This document shows, piece after piece, positions 51,887 to 60,263 of a stretch of 64,000 nucleotides of DNA (within the stretch, counting starts at the first letter, position 1; each line of letters opens with the position of its first letter). Below the pieces are notes generated by a model. It was not told the DNA's origin, searched no databases, and worked only from the letters and a program-made list of their open reading frames with translations. This DNA is from Cellulosilyticum lentocellum DSM 5427 (GTDB taxonomy: Bacteria; Bacillota; Clostridia; Lachnospirales; Cellulosilyticaceae), in NCBI RefSeq assembly GCF_000178835.2, contig NC_015275.1, forward strand, positions 1,385,001-1,449,000, read 5' to 3'. Both the position numbers and the translations under genes were made by a program.

Positions 51887-53377
51887 ATGAGATTAGCAGA
51901 ATTAGAAGTGTATAATCAAATCATTATTCAGTGTCATGATAATCCAGATCCAGATACTATTGCAGCAGGATATGCTTTATATAAATATTTTGAAAGCAAA
52001 GGGAAAGAAGTCAGGTTAGTATATGGTGGTAATTTATTGATTACTAAGCCTAATATTGTGATGTTTATAGAAGCACTGCGTATTCCAATTGAATACATAG
52101 AAGAACTAAAGGTAGAAGGGTTACTGATTACAGTAGATTGTCAGTATGGGGCTGGTAATGTAAGACATCTTGGAGCTGAGCATGTAGCTATTATTGATCA
52201 TCATGTACAAGAAGTACCGGCTATTAAGTTACAAGAAATTAGAAATTATTTAGCAAGTTCAGCTACTGTTGTATGGGATATGCTGTGTGAAGCAGGATAT
52301 GATGTTAATGAACATCCAGATGTATCTATGGCCCTATATTATGGGCTTTTTACAGATAGCAGTTCTTTTATTGAAATAAGCCACCCGTTAGATAAAGACA
52401 TGCGTGATAGCTTAAAATATGACAAGCAGCTATTAAGACGCCTTAGAAATGCGGTACTTACTTTAAGAGAATTAGAGATTGCAGGAATGGCGCTTATTCG
52501 TCATTCTTACAATGATGCACATAAATATGTAATGGTAAAAGCACAAGAGTGCGATCCGAATATTTTAGGGCTTATCAGTGATTTTGCTCTTCAAGTAGAT
52601 AGTGTTAATGTGTGTATTGTATATAATGAAGCAAATGAAGGCATTAAATTTTCTGTAAGAAGTTGTGTAAAAGAAGTGATGGCCAATGAATTAGCAGCCT
52701 ATTTAGCAGGTGACTTAGGTAATGGAGGAGGACATGTAGAAAGAGCTGCAGGGTTTATTAGTAAAAGTAAATTTAACGAGCTTTATGGACATCTTAACTA
52801 TGATGAGTACTTCTTAAGAAAATTAACAGCTTATTATCAATCCTTTGAGGTAGTAGATGCAGGTAAAATGCAAATAGATTTAAGCAAGTTAAGACATTAT
52901 AAAAAGATTCCTATACCTATAGGGTTTGTTAGATTAAGTGAGGTTTTACCTGAAGGTGAGCCTATTATTATTAGGAGTCTAGAGTCAGATATTGAACGCA
53001 TTGTTAAAGCATCTGATATCTTAATTATAGATCGTGAAGGTTCTATTTCTTTAATGAATGAGGAACGTTTTGGCACGAATTATAAAATTCTAGAAGAACC
53101 CTTTGATGTTAAAATAGAATACTTTCCTAGAATTAGAAAACAAAACACAGGAAAGGTACTTTATTTAGAAAGCTATACTAAAAAATGTATTATGAAGGGT
53201 GATAATACGATTTATGCAAGACCTCTAGAAAAGGCAGTAAAAGTGTTTACAGTTTATTCACCAGATAAGTATAAATACGGGCATGTAGGTGACTATTTAG
53301 CTATTAGTGAAACAGATACAAATGATGTTTATATCATTGAACAAGAAATATTTAAAAAAACCTATACAGAGATTTAA
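51887..53377 (+). CDS. DHH family phosphoesterase
   Basis: 496 residues. The N-terminal DHH domain has HDNPDPDTIAAG, ITVDCQYGA and AIIDHHV, giving the Mn-binding Asp and His ligands, and DHHA1-like GGGHVERAAGFIS follows around 285. The last 170 residues (from about 325) form an additional domain of unknown type with no membrane segment. Members act on nanoRNA, cyclic dinucleotides or polyphosphate; the substrate here cannot be told. GGAGGAGA precedes the ATG. It is transcribed divergently from ilvA. Confidence 0.87.
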   Translation: MRLAELEVYNQIIIQCHDNPDPDTIAAGYALYKYFESKGKEVRLVYGGNLLITKPNIVMFIEALRIPIEYIEELKVEGLLITVDCQYGAGNVRHLGAEHVAIIDHHVQEVPAIKLQEIRNYLASSATVVWDMLCEAGYDVNEHPDVSMALYYGLFTDSSSFIEISHPLDKDMRDSLKYDKQLLRRLRNAVLTLRELEIAGMALIRHSYNDAHKYVMVKAQECDPNILGLISDFALQVDSVNVCIVYNEANEGIKFSVRSCVKEVMANELAAYLAGDLGNGGGHVERAAGFISKSKFNELYGHLNYDEYFLRKLTAYYQSFEVVDAGKMQIDLSKLRHYKKIPIPIGFVRLSEVLPEGEPIIIRSLESDIERIVKASDILIIDREGSISLMNEERFGTNYKILEEPFDVKIEYFPRIRKQNTGKVLYLESYTKKCIMKGDNTIYARPLEKAVKVFTVYSPDKYKYGHVGDYLAISETDTNDVYIIEQEIFKKTYTEI

Positions 53378-53383
53378 AATGAG

Positions 53384-53428
53384 AAGGGCTCTTCCTTACT
53401 TCAATTAAAAGTAAGGAAGAGCCCTTTT
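53384..53428 (+). terminator. Strong terminator after the DHH gene
   Basis: An 18-bp perfect stem, AAGGGCTCTTCCTTACTT (53384-53401) with its complement (53409-53426), ending in TTTT. Confidence 0.9.
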
Positions 53429-53453
53429 GCAGTTTTATATACTTTTTTTAAGA

Positions 53454-53489
53454 ATATACCTTGACAGGCGAGGTATATAAGAATATATT
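53454..53489 (+). promoter_or_regulatory. Promoter of the padR operon with an overlapping operator
   Basis: TTGACA (53461-53466), a 17-nt spacer and TATATT (53484-53489). The perfect palindrome ATATACC-N11-GGTATAT (53454-53460, 53472-53478) encloses the -35 box, so repressor binding would block polymerase. It probably serves PadR autoregulation. Confidence 0.7.
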
Positions 53490-53541
53490 ATATATAAAAT
53501 ATAAAAAATTCAAATAAAAAAGACGGGAAAGGAGAAGGCAT

Positions 53542-53862
53542 TTGTCAATTACATCTGATTTAATTAGAGGACATACAGAAACGATTATTTTAGCGCAACT
53601 GATGCTAAAAGATAGCTATGGCTATGAAATTAACAAAAGTATATTAGATAAAACCGATAACCAATATGAGTTAAAGGAAGCTACTTTATATAGCGCTTTT
53701 AGAAGACTAGAACAAATGGGCTATATTATATCTTATTGGGGAGATGAAACAACCGGGGCTAGAAGGCGTTATTATACAATTACGCCTGCAGGAAAAATGG
53801 CTTATGAACGTAATAAAGCAGACTGGGATGAAGCCAAGGCAGTAATTGATGCATTAATTTAA
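53542..53862 (+). CDS. PadR family transcriptional regulator
   Basis: 106 residues, typical of the short PadR class: a winged helix with LIRGHTETIILAQLMLKDSYGYEINKSI, YSAFRRLEQMGYIISYW and ARRRYYTITPAGKMAYE. The start codon is TTG, 7 nt after AAAGGAG. It is first in a four-gene operon with membrane and surface-like genes (next starts 24 nt and then 3 nt on), the standard arrangement for PadR-controlled envelope stress operons. It probably represses its own promoter. Confidence 0.92.
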   Translation: MSITSDLIRGHTETIILAQLMLKDSYGYEINKSILDKTDNQYELKEATLYSAFRRLEQMGYIISYWGDETTGARRRYYTITPAGKMAYERNKADWDEAKAVIDALI

Positions 53863-53886
53863 AAATAGAGAAGTGGGAGGATTATA

Positions 53887-54552
53887 ATGGTTAATAAAAT
53901 AAGGGTAACAGTTGAAAAATTGTTTGAAGAAGCACCAGCAACGCATCGTACTTTGGACTTAAAGGAGGAGTTAATAGGAAATCTAACAGCTAAGTACATG
54001 GACTTAGTAGCATCAGGGAAGACAGAAGAAGAGGCATATAATATAGCCATTACAAGTATAGGAGACTTAAATGAATTATTACGTTCCTTAGAGCCTGCAA
54101 ATCCACTCAATTATAAAGAACAAGAGGCCCAGCGCAAAAAAACAGCTTTAGTAGTAAGTGGTTCTATTGGGTTATATATTATAGCCATTATCTCAGGCAT
54201 TATTTGTGAGGAGATTCCTTGGTTAAGGCGAACAGATATACCGGCTCTGATTTTTCTTGGTATTGCAGGCTTTGCAACCTGTCTGTTAGTTTATCACTTT
54301 GTATCAAAACCTAAATATGAAAAAAGCGATACTACCATCGTAGAAGAGTTCAAGGAGTGGAAGCAAGGCAATGATCAAAAAAGGCAGATTTATCGTTCCA
54401 TTAGTTCTATTATGTGGTCTTGTATTGTACTGCTTTATTTAGTAATCAGCTTTAGATTTGGCATATGGTATTGTTCTTGGATCATTTTTATCATGGGAGT
54501 TGTAGCTGAACAAATTATTAAATTAATTTTTGAAATAAAGGGGATGAGATAA
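53887..54552 (+). CDS. DUF1700/HAAS-like membrane protein, PadR partner
   Basis: 221 residues. The N-terminal cytoplasmic helical domain (about 1-75) has the pattern LFEEAPATHRTLDLKEELIGNLTAKYMDLVASGKTEEEAYN typical of permease-prefix/HAAS domains. Four membrane segments follow (about 85-105, 118-135, 175-190 and 195-215). Such proteins are usually next to PadR and DUF4097 genes, as here, and are thought to sense or respond to envelope conditions. Function unproven. GGGAGG precedes the ATG. Confidence 0.8.
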   Translation: MVNKIRVTVEKLFEEAPATHRTLDLKEELIGNLTAKYMDLVASGKTEEEAYNIAITSIGDLNELLRSLEPANPLNYKEQEAQRKKTALVVSGSIGLYIIAIISGIICEEIPWLRRTDIPALIFLGIAGFATCLLVYHFVSKPKYEKSDTTIVEEFKEWKQGNDQKRQIYRSISSIMWSCIVLLYLVISFRFGIWYCSWIIFIMGVVAEQIIKLIFEIKGMR

Positions 54553-54555
54553 GCT

Positions 54556-55701
54556 GTGAATAGTAATAAAACTTATCAGATGATTCAGCTAGGATTACTA
54601 CTTGTTATATTGATTGGCCTAGGAAGCGTGATGATTTCGTGGGCTACAGGGCATAATCCTTTTTCTAACAATTTACTTAAAGGTGTGCCTTTTAACGGCC
54701 CTTTAGAAAAAGTAAAAGAAGAGACTTGTGCATTAGAGGCGATAGAAATTTTAGAATTAGATGTTAATTTAGCTGATGTTGAAGTTAATGTAGGAGAAGG
54801 AAGTGATTTAAAGGTAGTAGAAAGTACGAATGATAAGGAGAAAAGAGATCTATTCGAAATAAGCCAAAGCGCTGGAAGAATCTTGGTGAAAAGGCCGAAT
54901 AGTCATTATTTTGGAATAGAACCACAACATAAAATAGAAATTTGGTTACCTAGTAGTTATAGGAGTGCTTTAATGATTACAACCAGTTCAGGAGATATTA
55001 ACCTTAATGGCGTATTGGAATTAGAAAAGTTAGAGACTACTCAATCCTCTGGGAATTTAGTGGGTAGAGAGGCTATTAAAGCTAAAGAAGTCCAATTAAC
55101 TACTAGCTCAGGAGATAAACGCTTAGAGGGAATAGAAACAGATACGTATGAGGTTACATCTTCTTCAGGAACAACCATTATCAAAAGTTTAAAAGGAAAA
55201 GGAAGCTGTATGGCGAGTTCTGGAGAGATTGAAATAAATAGTTTAATAGGAGAAGCACATGAAATTTATACTTCTTCAGGACAGATTACTATAGGAGAAA
55301 TAGAAGGAGAGCTAGAAATGGAGGCTTCATCAGGTGATTTGAAGCTAGGTACAGTAATAGGTGAAAGCTGGCGCTTAAGAACGACTTCAGGAGAGATTAT
55401 AATGAAAGCTTTAGAAGGAAAAGGAAACTGTGAATCTAGTTCTGGTGATATAGAGATAGAAGAGCTGAGGCTTACTGGTGATGCACAGTTTACAGCTACC
55501 TCAGGGAAGATAGAAATGGGGCTTAAAACTAGTAATACTACCATAAGAGCAAATACTTCTTCAGGTGATATTAAAGGTAGCATTGTTTGGAATTATGAAG
55601 ATAAAAGAGAAACAGAAGCTAACGCTCAATTAGGAAATGGTGCAGAATATAAGCTGGAATTAAAAACAAGTTCTGGATCAATTCGTGTAGATGAAAAGTA
55701 A
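54556..55701 (+). CDS. DUF4097 beta-helix repeat protein, membrane-anchored
   Basis: 381 residues. One N-terminal membrane segment (about 10-30) is followed by an extracellular part in which a strand ending in SSG-x-I recurs about twelve times at 18-20-residue spacing, from TTSSGDINL near 138 to KTSSGSIRV near the C terminus. This is the ladder expected for the DUF4097 beta-helix. The start is GTG with GGGGATGAG upstream, 3 nt after the previous stop. It belongs to the PadR operon. The role, perhaps structural or binding at the cell surface, is unknown. Confidence 0.88.
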   Translation: MNSNKTYQMIQLGLLLVILIGLGSVMISWATGHNPFSNNLLKGVPFNGPLEKVKEETCALEAIEILELDVNLADVEVNVGEGSDLKVVESTNDKEKRDLFEISQSAGRILVKRPNSHYFGIEPQHKIEIWLPSSYRSALMITTSSGDINLNGVLELEKLETTQSSGNLVGREAIKAKEVQLTTSSGDKRLEGIETDTYEVTSSSGTTIIKSLKGKGSCMASSGEIEINSLIGEAHEIYTSSGQITIGEIEGELEMEASSGDLKLGTVIGESWRLRTTSGEIIMKALEGKGNCESSSGDIEIEELRLTGDAQFTATSGKIEMGLKTSNTTIRANTSSGDIKGSIVWNYEDKRETEANAQLGNGAEYKLELKTSSGSIRVDEK

Positions 55702-55767
55702 AAATAGTGGTAAAATAGAGAAAAAGCATTTAAGGGATTGAATGAGATAAAGAAAAGAGGTGAAGGC

Positions 55768-56187
55768 ATGCCATATGGTGTTGTAAAAGAAGTAGGAAAG
55801 CGATATGCTATTGTTCAAATGGAACGACAAGAGATGTGCGGAGAATGCCATGCTTGTGACTATATAACAGGTAAAAAAGACTGCATACTTAGGTGTGAAA
55901 AAGAAATAGAATGCCAGGTAGGAGATATGGTGGAACTAAAATTAGCACAACCTACTTTTCTAAAGGCTACTTATGTGATGTATGGTTTTCCTCTTATAGG
56001 GCTAATTATAGGGCTAGTGATAGGACTTGGTGCATCTAAGCTTTTTCGGCTTGGAAGTGAGGACTTATGGGTTTTAATAGGTGGTTTGCTAGGGATAGTC
56101 TTACCACTAATAGGAATAAAATGGGCAGAAAATCAAGGGAAATTTAAAAAGTATTTACCGCACATTATTGCTAAAAGAGAAATATGA
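55768..56187 (+). CDS. RseC/SoxR-reducing-system-like membrane protein
   Basis: 139 residues. The N-terminal cytoplasmic domain has a Cys cluster, MCGECHACDYITGKKDC, followed by an oligonucleotide-binding-like strand region; two membrane helices span about 75-95 and 105-122. These features define the RseC family, which in other bacteria works with RNF-type electron transport. No rnf gene is near. The start is the ATG behind GAGGTGAAGG. It may be co-transcribed with the DUF4097 gene 66 nt upstream. Confidence 0.85.
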   Translation: MPYGVVKEVGKRYAIVQMERQEMCGECHACDYITGKKDCILRCEKEIECQVGDMVELKLAQPTFLKATYVMYGFPLIGLIIGLVIGLGASKLFRLGSEDLWVLIGGLLGIVLPLIGIKWAENQGKFKKYLPHIIAKREI

Positions 56188-56241
56188 AATAAATAAAGGG
56201 TAGGATTATTATAAGGTAATAATCCTACCCTTTATTTATTT
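56188..56241. terminator. Bidirectional terminator
   Basis: AAATAAATAAAGGGTAGGAT and its complement (56188-56211 with 56216-56241) form a long near-perfect stem with A/T flanks between convergent genes. Confidence 0.9.
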
Positions 56242-56243
56242 GT

Positions 56244-57422
56244 CTAGAGCCTAGGGGGAAGGTCCCAACTTGTAAGCTCCTCCATAAAAGCTGTTTTAGC
56301 AGAGGAAATATTAGTTTGCTTTTTAGTAGGAGAAGAGGGCGTTTGCTTTTTTAACATCCCTAACTCTTGTTTTAAACGATTGCTCTCAGCGATTATTTCA
56401 CAGTTTTCCTTTTTACATCTATGAAGGGCTAAACCTTCTAGTAGTAGCTCTAATTCCACAGGCATTGAACTATACTCATGAAAGCCTTCGAAATCAATGG
56501 TTGAGAGTGTACAAAGCTTAAGCTTAGTATCTAGGGAAACATAAAGTTCACTAGCAGCTAAATTCTTTAATGGTGTGCTTACAAAAAAAGTGCGCTGCAA
56601 ATGTGTTTGGATAGAGCAAGGGACAGGAATACTGAAACTTTCACCAGAATTTACAGAAAGCAAAAGGTGAAGCTGATGGTCAATTAAAGTATTAATCCAT
56701 AAGCCATGATAATAATAAAAAATAGCAGGAGCCATAGGTGTGGCACTAGAAGTTAAGAAGTTTATTTGTAGGGTAGAGGGATTCATGTAATAAAGTTGAT
56801 ATTTACCAAGATTTTCTAAGACGTAACAAACATGCACCTCACCGACTCTTAAACATATACTGTAGTCGATAATAGGTTTTTCACTATGCAAATAACAGAA
56901 GGTACTAACGCCAGTGGCTTCTATTTTGATGCAGTTTAAGCTATAATAATCCTCTTTTAAAAGATAAAAGAAATACAAGGCAGTGGGGGTTGTCATGTAT
57001 TTAATTTGATTAGGACATTGATTAAAAGCAGCAAGAGCTTTAGAGGTTCCTTCCCCTATGGCTTGGTGCATCAGTTGATAATGAGGAGCAACCTGCATGA
57101 GATAAATAAGTTGACTTATGCCATTTTGAGTATAGAGCATAGGGTGCATTAAAGAGGTACTAGTTTCTGATGTGAGCAGTAGCGTTTTATTAAATGAAGA
57201 GCCTGTATAAGTATAGTAGTAGATATGAGTGGCATTAGGCATGACCACTATTTCAGGTTTACCATCACCTGCTATGGTAGCACTATAATGAGTAGTTGGT
57301 GTACTTTGAAGTAATAAAGGCTTGGATTTTCCGCTAGGAGGAAAAAATCTACAGAAAACGCCATTTCTTACTGAAGAGTCTATTAACATGAAGTTTTTGC
57401 TGTGATAACAAACATAAGACAC
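56244..57422 (-). CDS. Uncharacterised beta-rich protein with C-terminal coiled coil
   Basis: 392 residues, starting at GTG behind AAGGAGG. It consists mostly of short beta strands rich in Tyr, Leu and Ser, with repeats of the kind ...YYYTYTGSSFNKTLLLTS..., ...QLYYMNPSTLQINFLTS... at roughly 40-residue intervals, suggesting a propeller-like fold. The last 70 residues form a Lys/Glu helical region and a Thr/Lys/Ser-rich tail. There is no signal peptide. I do not recognise a family. It is divergent from the Cys-rich repeat protein, so both could be spore-related; that is a guess. Confidence 0.7.
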   Translation of the reverse strand: MSYVCYHSKNFMLIDSSVRNGVFCRFFPPSGKSKPLLLQSTPTTHYSATIAGDGKPEIVVMPNATHIYYYTYTGSSFNKTLLLTSETSTSLMHPMLYTQNGISQLIYLMQVAPHYQLMHQAIGEGTSKALAAFNQCPNQIKYMTTPTALYFFYLLKEDYYSLNCIKIEATGVSTFCYLHSEKPIIDYSICLRVGEVHVCYVLENLGKYQLYYMNPSTLQINFLTSSATPMAPAIFYYYHGLWINTLIDHQLHLLLSVNSGESFSIPVPCSIQTHLQRTFFVSTPLKNLAASELYVSLDTKLKLCTLSTIDFEGFHEYSSMPVELELLLEGLALHRCKKENCEIIAESNRLKQELGMLKKQTPSSPTKKQTNISSAKTAFMEELTSWDLPPRL

Positions 57423-57525
57423 AATGGAAACCTCCTTACTATAGCCAATTAAGGTGAGATAAAATAAATAAAAAACACTTCTTTATAAATATATTGATGA
57501 AAAAATAAATTTATACATAAATGTC

Positions 57526-57553
57526 ACCAACGGACTTTAATTTCCATATTATA
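57526..57553 (+). promoter_or_regulatory. Candidate sigma-K promoter of the Cys-rich protein
   Basis: AC at 57526-57527, a 17-nt spacer and CATATTATA at 57545-57553, fitting AC-N17-CATANNNTA exactly. It ends 61 nt before the start codon. Confidence 0.45.
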
Positions 57554-57614
57554 GTATTGGAAACGACAAATTATGATTCACTATAAGTTAGAATCATACA
57601 GGAGGTTTTTAATT

Positions 57615-58688
57615 ATGAGTAAATGTTGTGGTAACAACGATGCTAAGTTTTTTGAGAAACCTAATGCAGGTATTTGTGATGTTTGTCACCCTGCTGAAAA
57701 TAAAATGTCACCTATTGAAGCTGTTGCAATGTGTCCTCCTATTGGAGAACCTAAAGTTTTAACCATGATGGCTCCAGTTGTTTTTGATGAAAGCGGTATC
57801 AATCTTTGCCGTACTATTTGCTTAGATGAGCTTGAAGATGTTTGCCAAAATGATTCAAGAGAAACAATTGATATTTTATTTGATGGTTTAAGCAAATGCG
57901 ATCTTCGACATGCTTGCAAACTTCAACTTCAGGTAGTAGACATAGACTTTAATTTTGTTGACCCTTGCGACTGTAGATTTTCAGAAATAGTACCCGCTAA
58001 AGGAAACCCTAATTTAAGCAGAATCACTTTAAAAGACATCGATGTAACTTTCTCCGTATCTGTTATTAATGAATGTTGTAAAGTTGTAAAACAAGGCATG
58101 ATGACAGTAAGATATTTAGGAGATGAACACAGCTGTGGTTTTGATCCTTGCACTAATCCAAGTTGTATTACCTTTGATCTTTATACACCTTATGGCGTAG
58201 CTTTCGCAAGGGAAAATCCAAGTGGCTGCAATAAACTTGTTCCAACTATTAATTACATGGGATTTATTAACGATGAAGAAGGCCGTGAGGTTAGATGCAA
58301 TAATTTCCCAACTAATAATACAATCCAACAAGGTATATCAGCTCAGGCACTTGCAAAAGTAGTAGGCGATAATGAAGAGTGTTTTGCTATTGGTCTAACA
58401 CTTTATATTAAATCTATTTACTTTGTACAATACAGATTCAAACATGAAGGTCTTACTGTACCACCAAAATTATCACCAGTTCAAGACGAGAATAATGATT
58501 GCTTAGATTTCGTATGTGGAGACTTACTTGAACCAAGTATTAGGCCTTTATCAGTAGGTCAAGATGCAAAGACAACTGAAGATAGAGATAGAGATAGAGA
58601 TAGGGATAGAGACAGAGATTGCTGTGGTAGCTGTACAAAATGTAGTTGCGCAAAATGTGCTTGTAGTAGAGGAGCAGCTTCTAATTAA
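57615..58688 (+). CDS. Cysteine-rich protein with Asp-Arg repeat, spore coat-like
   Basis: 357 residues, with an ideal AGGAGG before MSKCCGNNDAKFF. It has about 29 Cys, spread as pairs and singles (CCGNN, CDVCHP, CDCRF, CCGSCTKCSCAKCACSRG), a central beta-rich part (about 60-310) and a six-unit Asp-Arg repeat near residues 323-334 encoded by 58581-58616. No signal peptide is present. Cys-rich, repeat-containing proteins of this size are common in clostridial spore coats and exosporium, and the sigma-K-like promoter agrees. The assignment is inferred, and no named family is recognised. Confidence 0.7.
   Translation: MSKCCGNNDAKFFEKPNAGICDVCHPAENKMSPIEAVAMCPPIGEPKVLTMMAPVVFDESGINLCRTICLDELEDVCQNDSRETIDILFDGLSKCDLRHACKLQLQVVDIDFNFVDPCDCRFSEIVPAKGNPNLSRITLKDIDVTFSVSVINECCKVVKQGMMTVRYLGDEHSCGFDPCTNPSCITFDLYTPYGVAFARENPSGCNKLVPTINYMGFINDEEGREVRCNNFPTNNTIQQGISAQALAKVVGDNEECFAIGLTLYIKSIYFVQYRFKHEGLTVPPKLSPVQDENNDCLDFVCGDLLEPSIRPLSVGQDAKTTEDRDRDRDRDRDRDCCGSCTKCSCAKCACSRGAASN
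58581..58616 (+). repeat. Six tandem GATAGA-type hexamers encoding (Asp-Arg)6
   Basis: Six in-frame hexamers, four GATAGA, one GATAGG and one GACAGA. Slippage would add or lose two residues per step without shifting frame. Confidence 0.85.
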
Positions 58689-58702
58689 TTGAAAGAATAT
58701 CA

Positions 58703-58747
58703 AAATAAACGGTATGTCAGTTAAAGGCATACCGTTTATTTGTTTTT
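58703..58747 (+). terminator. Intrinsic terminator after the Cys-rich protein gene
   Basis: AAATAAACGGTATG (58703-58716) pairs with CATACCGTTTATTT (58728-58741), then GTTTTT. Confidence 0.9.
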
Positions 58748-58801
58748 AATATTTTAAGCATAATAAGAGTATTTAATAGATTAAGGAGGCAACAAGCTTT
58801 A

Positions 58802-58864
58802 ATGGACACAAAAGTATTTATTTTGAGTAGCGCCAGTATCTACTCATATATAAACATAAGATAG
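58802..58864 (+). other. Possible 20-residue peptide ORF
   Basis: AAGGAGG lies 12 nt before an ATG and 20 codons (MDTKVFILSSASIYSYINIR). The long spacing and lack of context make it doubtful. Confidence 0.2.
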
Positions 58865-58962
58865 CAAAGAAGGGATAGACTATTTTAAATATACAAATTA
58901 ATGGTTTAATGATATAATAAATAGAAATAAATGCCATCAAATGGTTGCCTAAGGAGGAGAGA

Positions 58963-59829
58963 ATGAAAATTAAAGTGGTAACTGATTCTTGTTGTGATTT
59001 ACCTTTTGAATATACTAGTGCTCATAACATTCAAGTGATTCCATTAACGATCATTATGAATGGAGAAGAAAAAAAAGATGACTTAGCAGAGACTATGCAA
59101 TATGAGAGTTTTTATGAGGCTATTTTAAATGGAGCCATGCCACAAACTGCTCAAGCTAATGTGTATCAATTTGCCGAGATTTTTCGTAAATGCGCCCAAA
59201 ATAGCGAGCCTGTTATTTATATTGGTTTTTCTTCAGCTTTAAGTGGATGCGTTAATAGTGCACGTATGGCTTTAGAAGAAGTAAAAGAGGAATATCCAGA
59301 AGCAGAAATGGCAGTAGTAGATAGTAAATGTGCATCTATGGGATTAGGTCTTTTAATTCATTATGCACTAAAACAAATAAAAGACGGCATGAATTTGCAG
59401 GAATTAGTAGAGTGGATTGAAGCGAATAAGTTACACATCATTCACTGGTTTACTGTAGCAGATTTAAATCATTTATTCAGAGGGGGACGTGTTTCAAAGG
59501 CGGCAGCTACCTTTGGGACCTTACTTCAAATTAAACCGGTTATGCATGTAGATGATGAAGGCCGTTTGATACCAGTAGAAAAAGTCAAAGGAAGAAAAAA
59601 ATCTTTAAAAGCTTTAGTAGAAAAGCTTAAGGAAGATATCGTAGACCCAGAAAATGCCGAAGTCTTTATTAGCCATGGTGGGTGTTTAGAAGAAGCAGAA
59701 GAAGTGAAAAAAATGATCCTAGAAGAATGCCCAGTCAAAGAAATCAAAATCAATTACGTTGGTGCAGCAGTTGGTAGTCATTCAGGTCCAGGTACAATGG
59801 CTATTTTCTTCAAAGGAGTAAAAAGATAG
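58963..59829 (+). CDS. DegV family fatty-acid-binding protein
   Basis: 288 residues. The opening KIKVVTDSCCDLPFEY and the segment SSALSGCVNSARMA (a Ser contacting the lipid carboxylate), HWFTVADLNHLFRGGRVSKAAATFGTLLQIKP and the closing VGSHSGPGTMAIFF are DegV-defining. These proteins (FakB in Staphylococcus) carry acyl groups for fatty acid kinase. No fakA gene is adjacent. The start is the ATG after AAGGAGGAGAGA; a TTG six codons upstream is not needed. A short terminator hairpin overlaps the stop. Confidence 0.93.
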   Translation: MKIKVVTDSCCDLPFEYTSAHNIQVIPLTIIMNGEEKKDDLAETMQYESFYEAILNGAMPQTAQANVYQFAEIFRKCAQNSEPVIYIGFSSALSGCVNSARMALEEVKEEYPEAEMAVVDSKCASMGLGLLIHYALKQIKDGMNLQELVEWIEANKLHIIHWFTVADLNHLFRGGRVSKAAATFGTLLQIKPVMHVDDEGRLIPVEKVKGRKKSLKALVEKLKEDIVDPENAEVFISHGGCLEEAEEVKKMILEECPVKEIKINYVGAAVGSHSGPGTMAIFFKGVKR

Positions 59830-59853
59830 CCTAGGCATTAACGCCTAGGCTTT
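59828..59853. terminator. Terminator between convergent degV-like and thrE genes
   Basis: AGCCTAGGC and GCCTAGGCT flank a short loop, with TTT on the plus side. It overlaps both stop codons. Confidence 0.6.
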
Positions 59854-60263
59854 CGCCATAATAAAGGAAGTAAAGATATAATCACAATAGCGCCAGCAAT
59901 GACACCTGCAATTTCAAAGGTCAAAGTAGCATATTCAATGGCAGAAGAATAATTAGACTCTAAAATGGCAGACATGGTACGATATAGACCTAACCCTGGA
60001 ACTAAAGGAATAATACCAGCAATTAAAAAAACAGTAATAGGGGTTTTACGACGCTTAGATAAAAAGTAAGAAGCTTGTGTAACAACTAAGGCAGCTACAA
60101 AAGAAGCTAATACTGTAGAAGCCCCCATTCTTTCTAAAAGTAAATAAATAGCCCATCCTAGGGCACCTACTGTTCCACAAATAAGCAAGTGCTTTTTTTG
60201 TATATGGAAAACAATAGAGAAACCTATGGTTGAAATAAAGGCACTTACAATACTCACAATCAT
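59838..60263 (-). CDS. Threonine/serine exporter family, small (ThrE C-terminal-like) subunit
   Basis: 141 residues with four or five membrane segments. It matches the C-terminal half of ThrE (GTVGALGWAIYLLLERMGAS, then VPGLGLYRTM with a conserved PG and Tyr). It overlaps the large subunit by 4 nt (ATGA) and is preceded by GGGAGG, the usual coupled pair. The two gene products together replace the single ThrE protein of actinobacteria. The transported substrate in clostridia is not established. Confidence 0.9.
   Translation of the reverse strand: MIVSIVSAFISTIGFSIVFHIQKKHLLICGTVGALGWAIYLLLERMGASTVLASFVAALVVTQASYFLSKRRKTPITVFLIAGIIPLVPGLGLYRTMSAILESNYSSAIEYATLTFEIAGVIAGAIVIISLLPLLWRKPRR

Noticed and set aside
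53384-53428. Long perfect palindrome as part of a mobile element
   Set aside because: It has the stem, short loop and T tract of an ordinary strong terminator directly behind the DHH gene.
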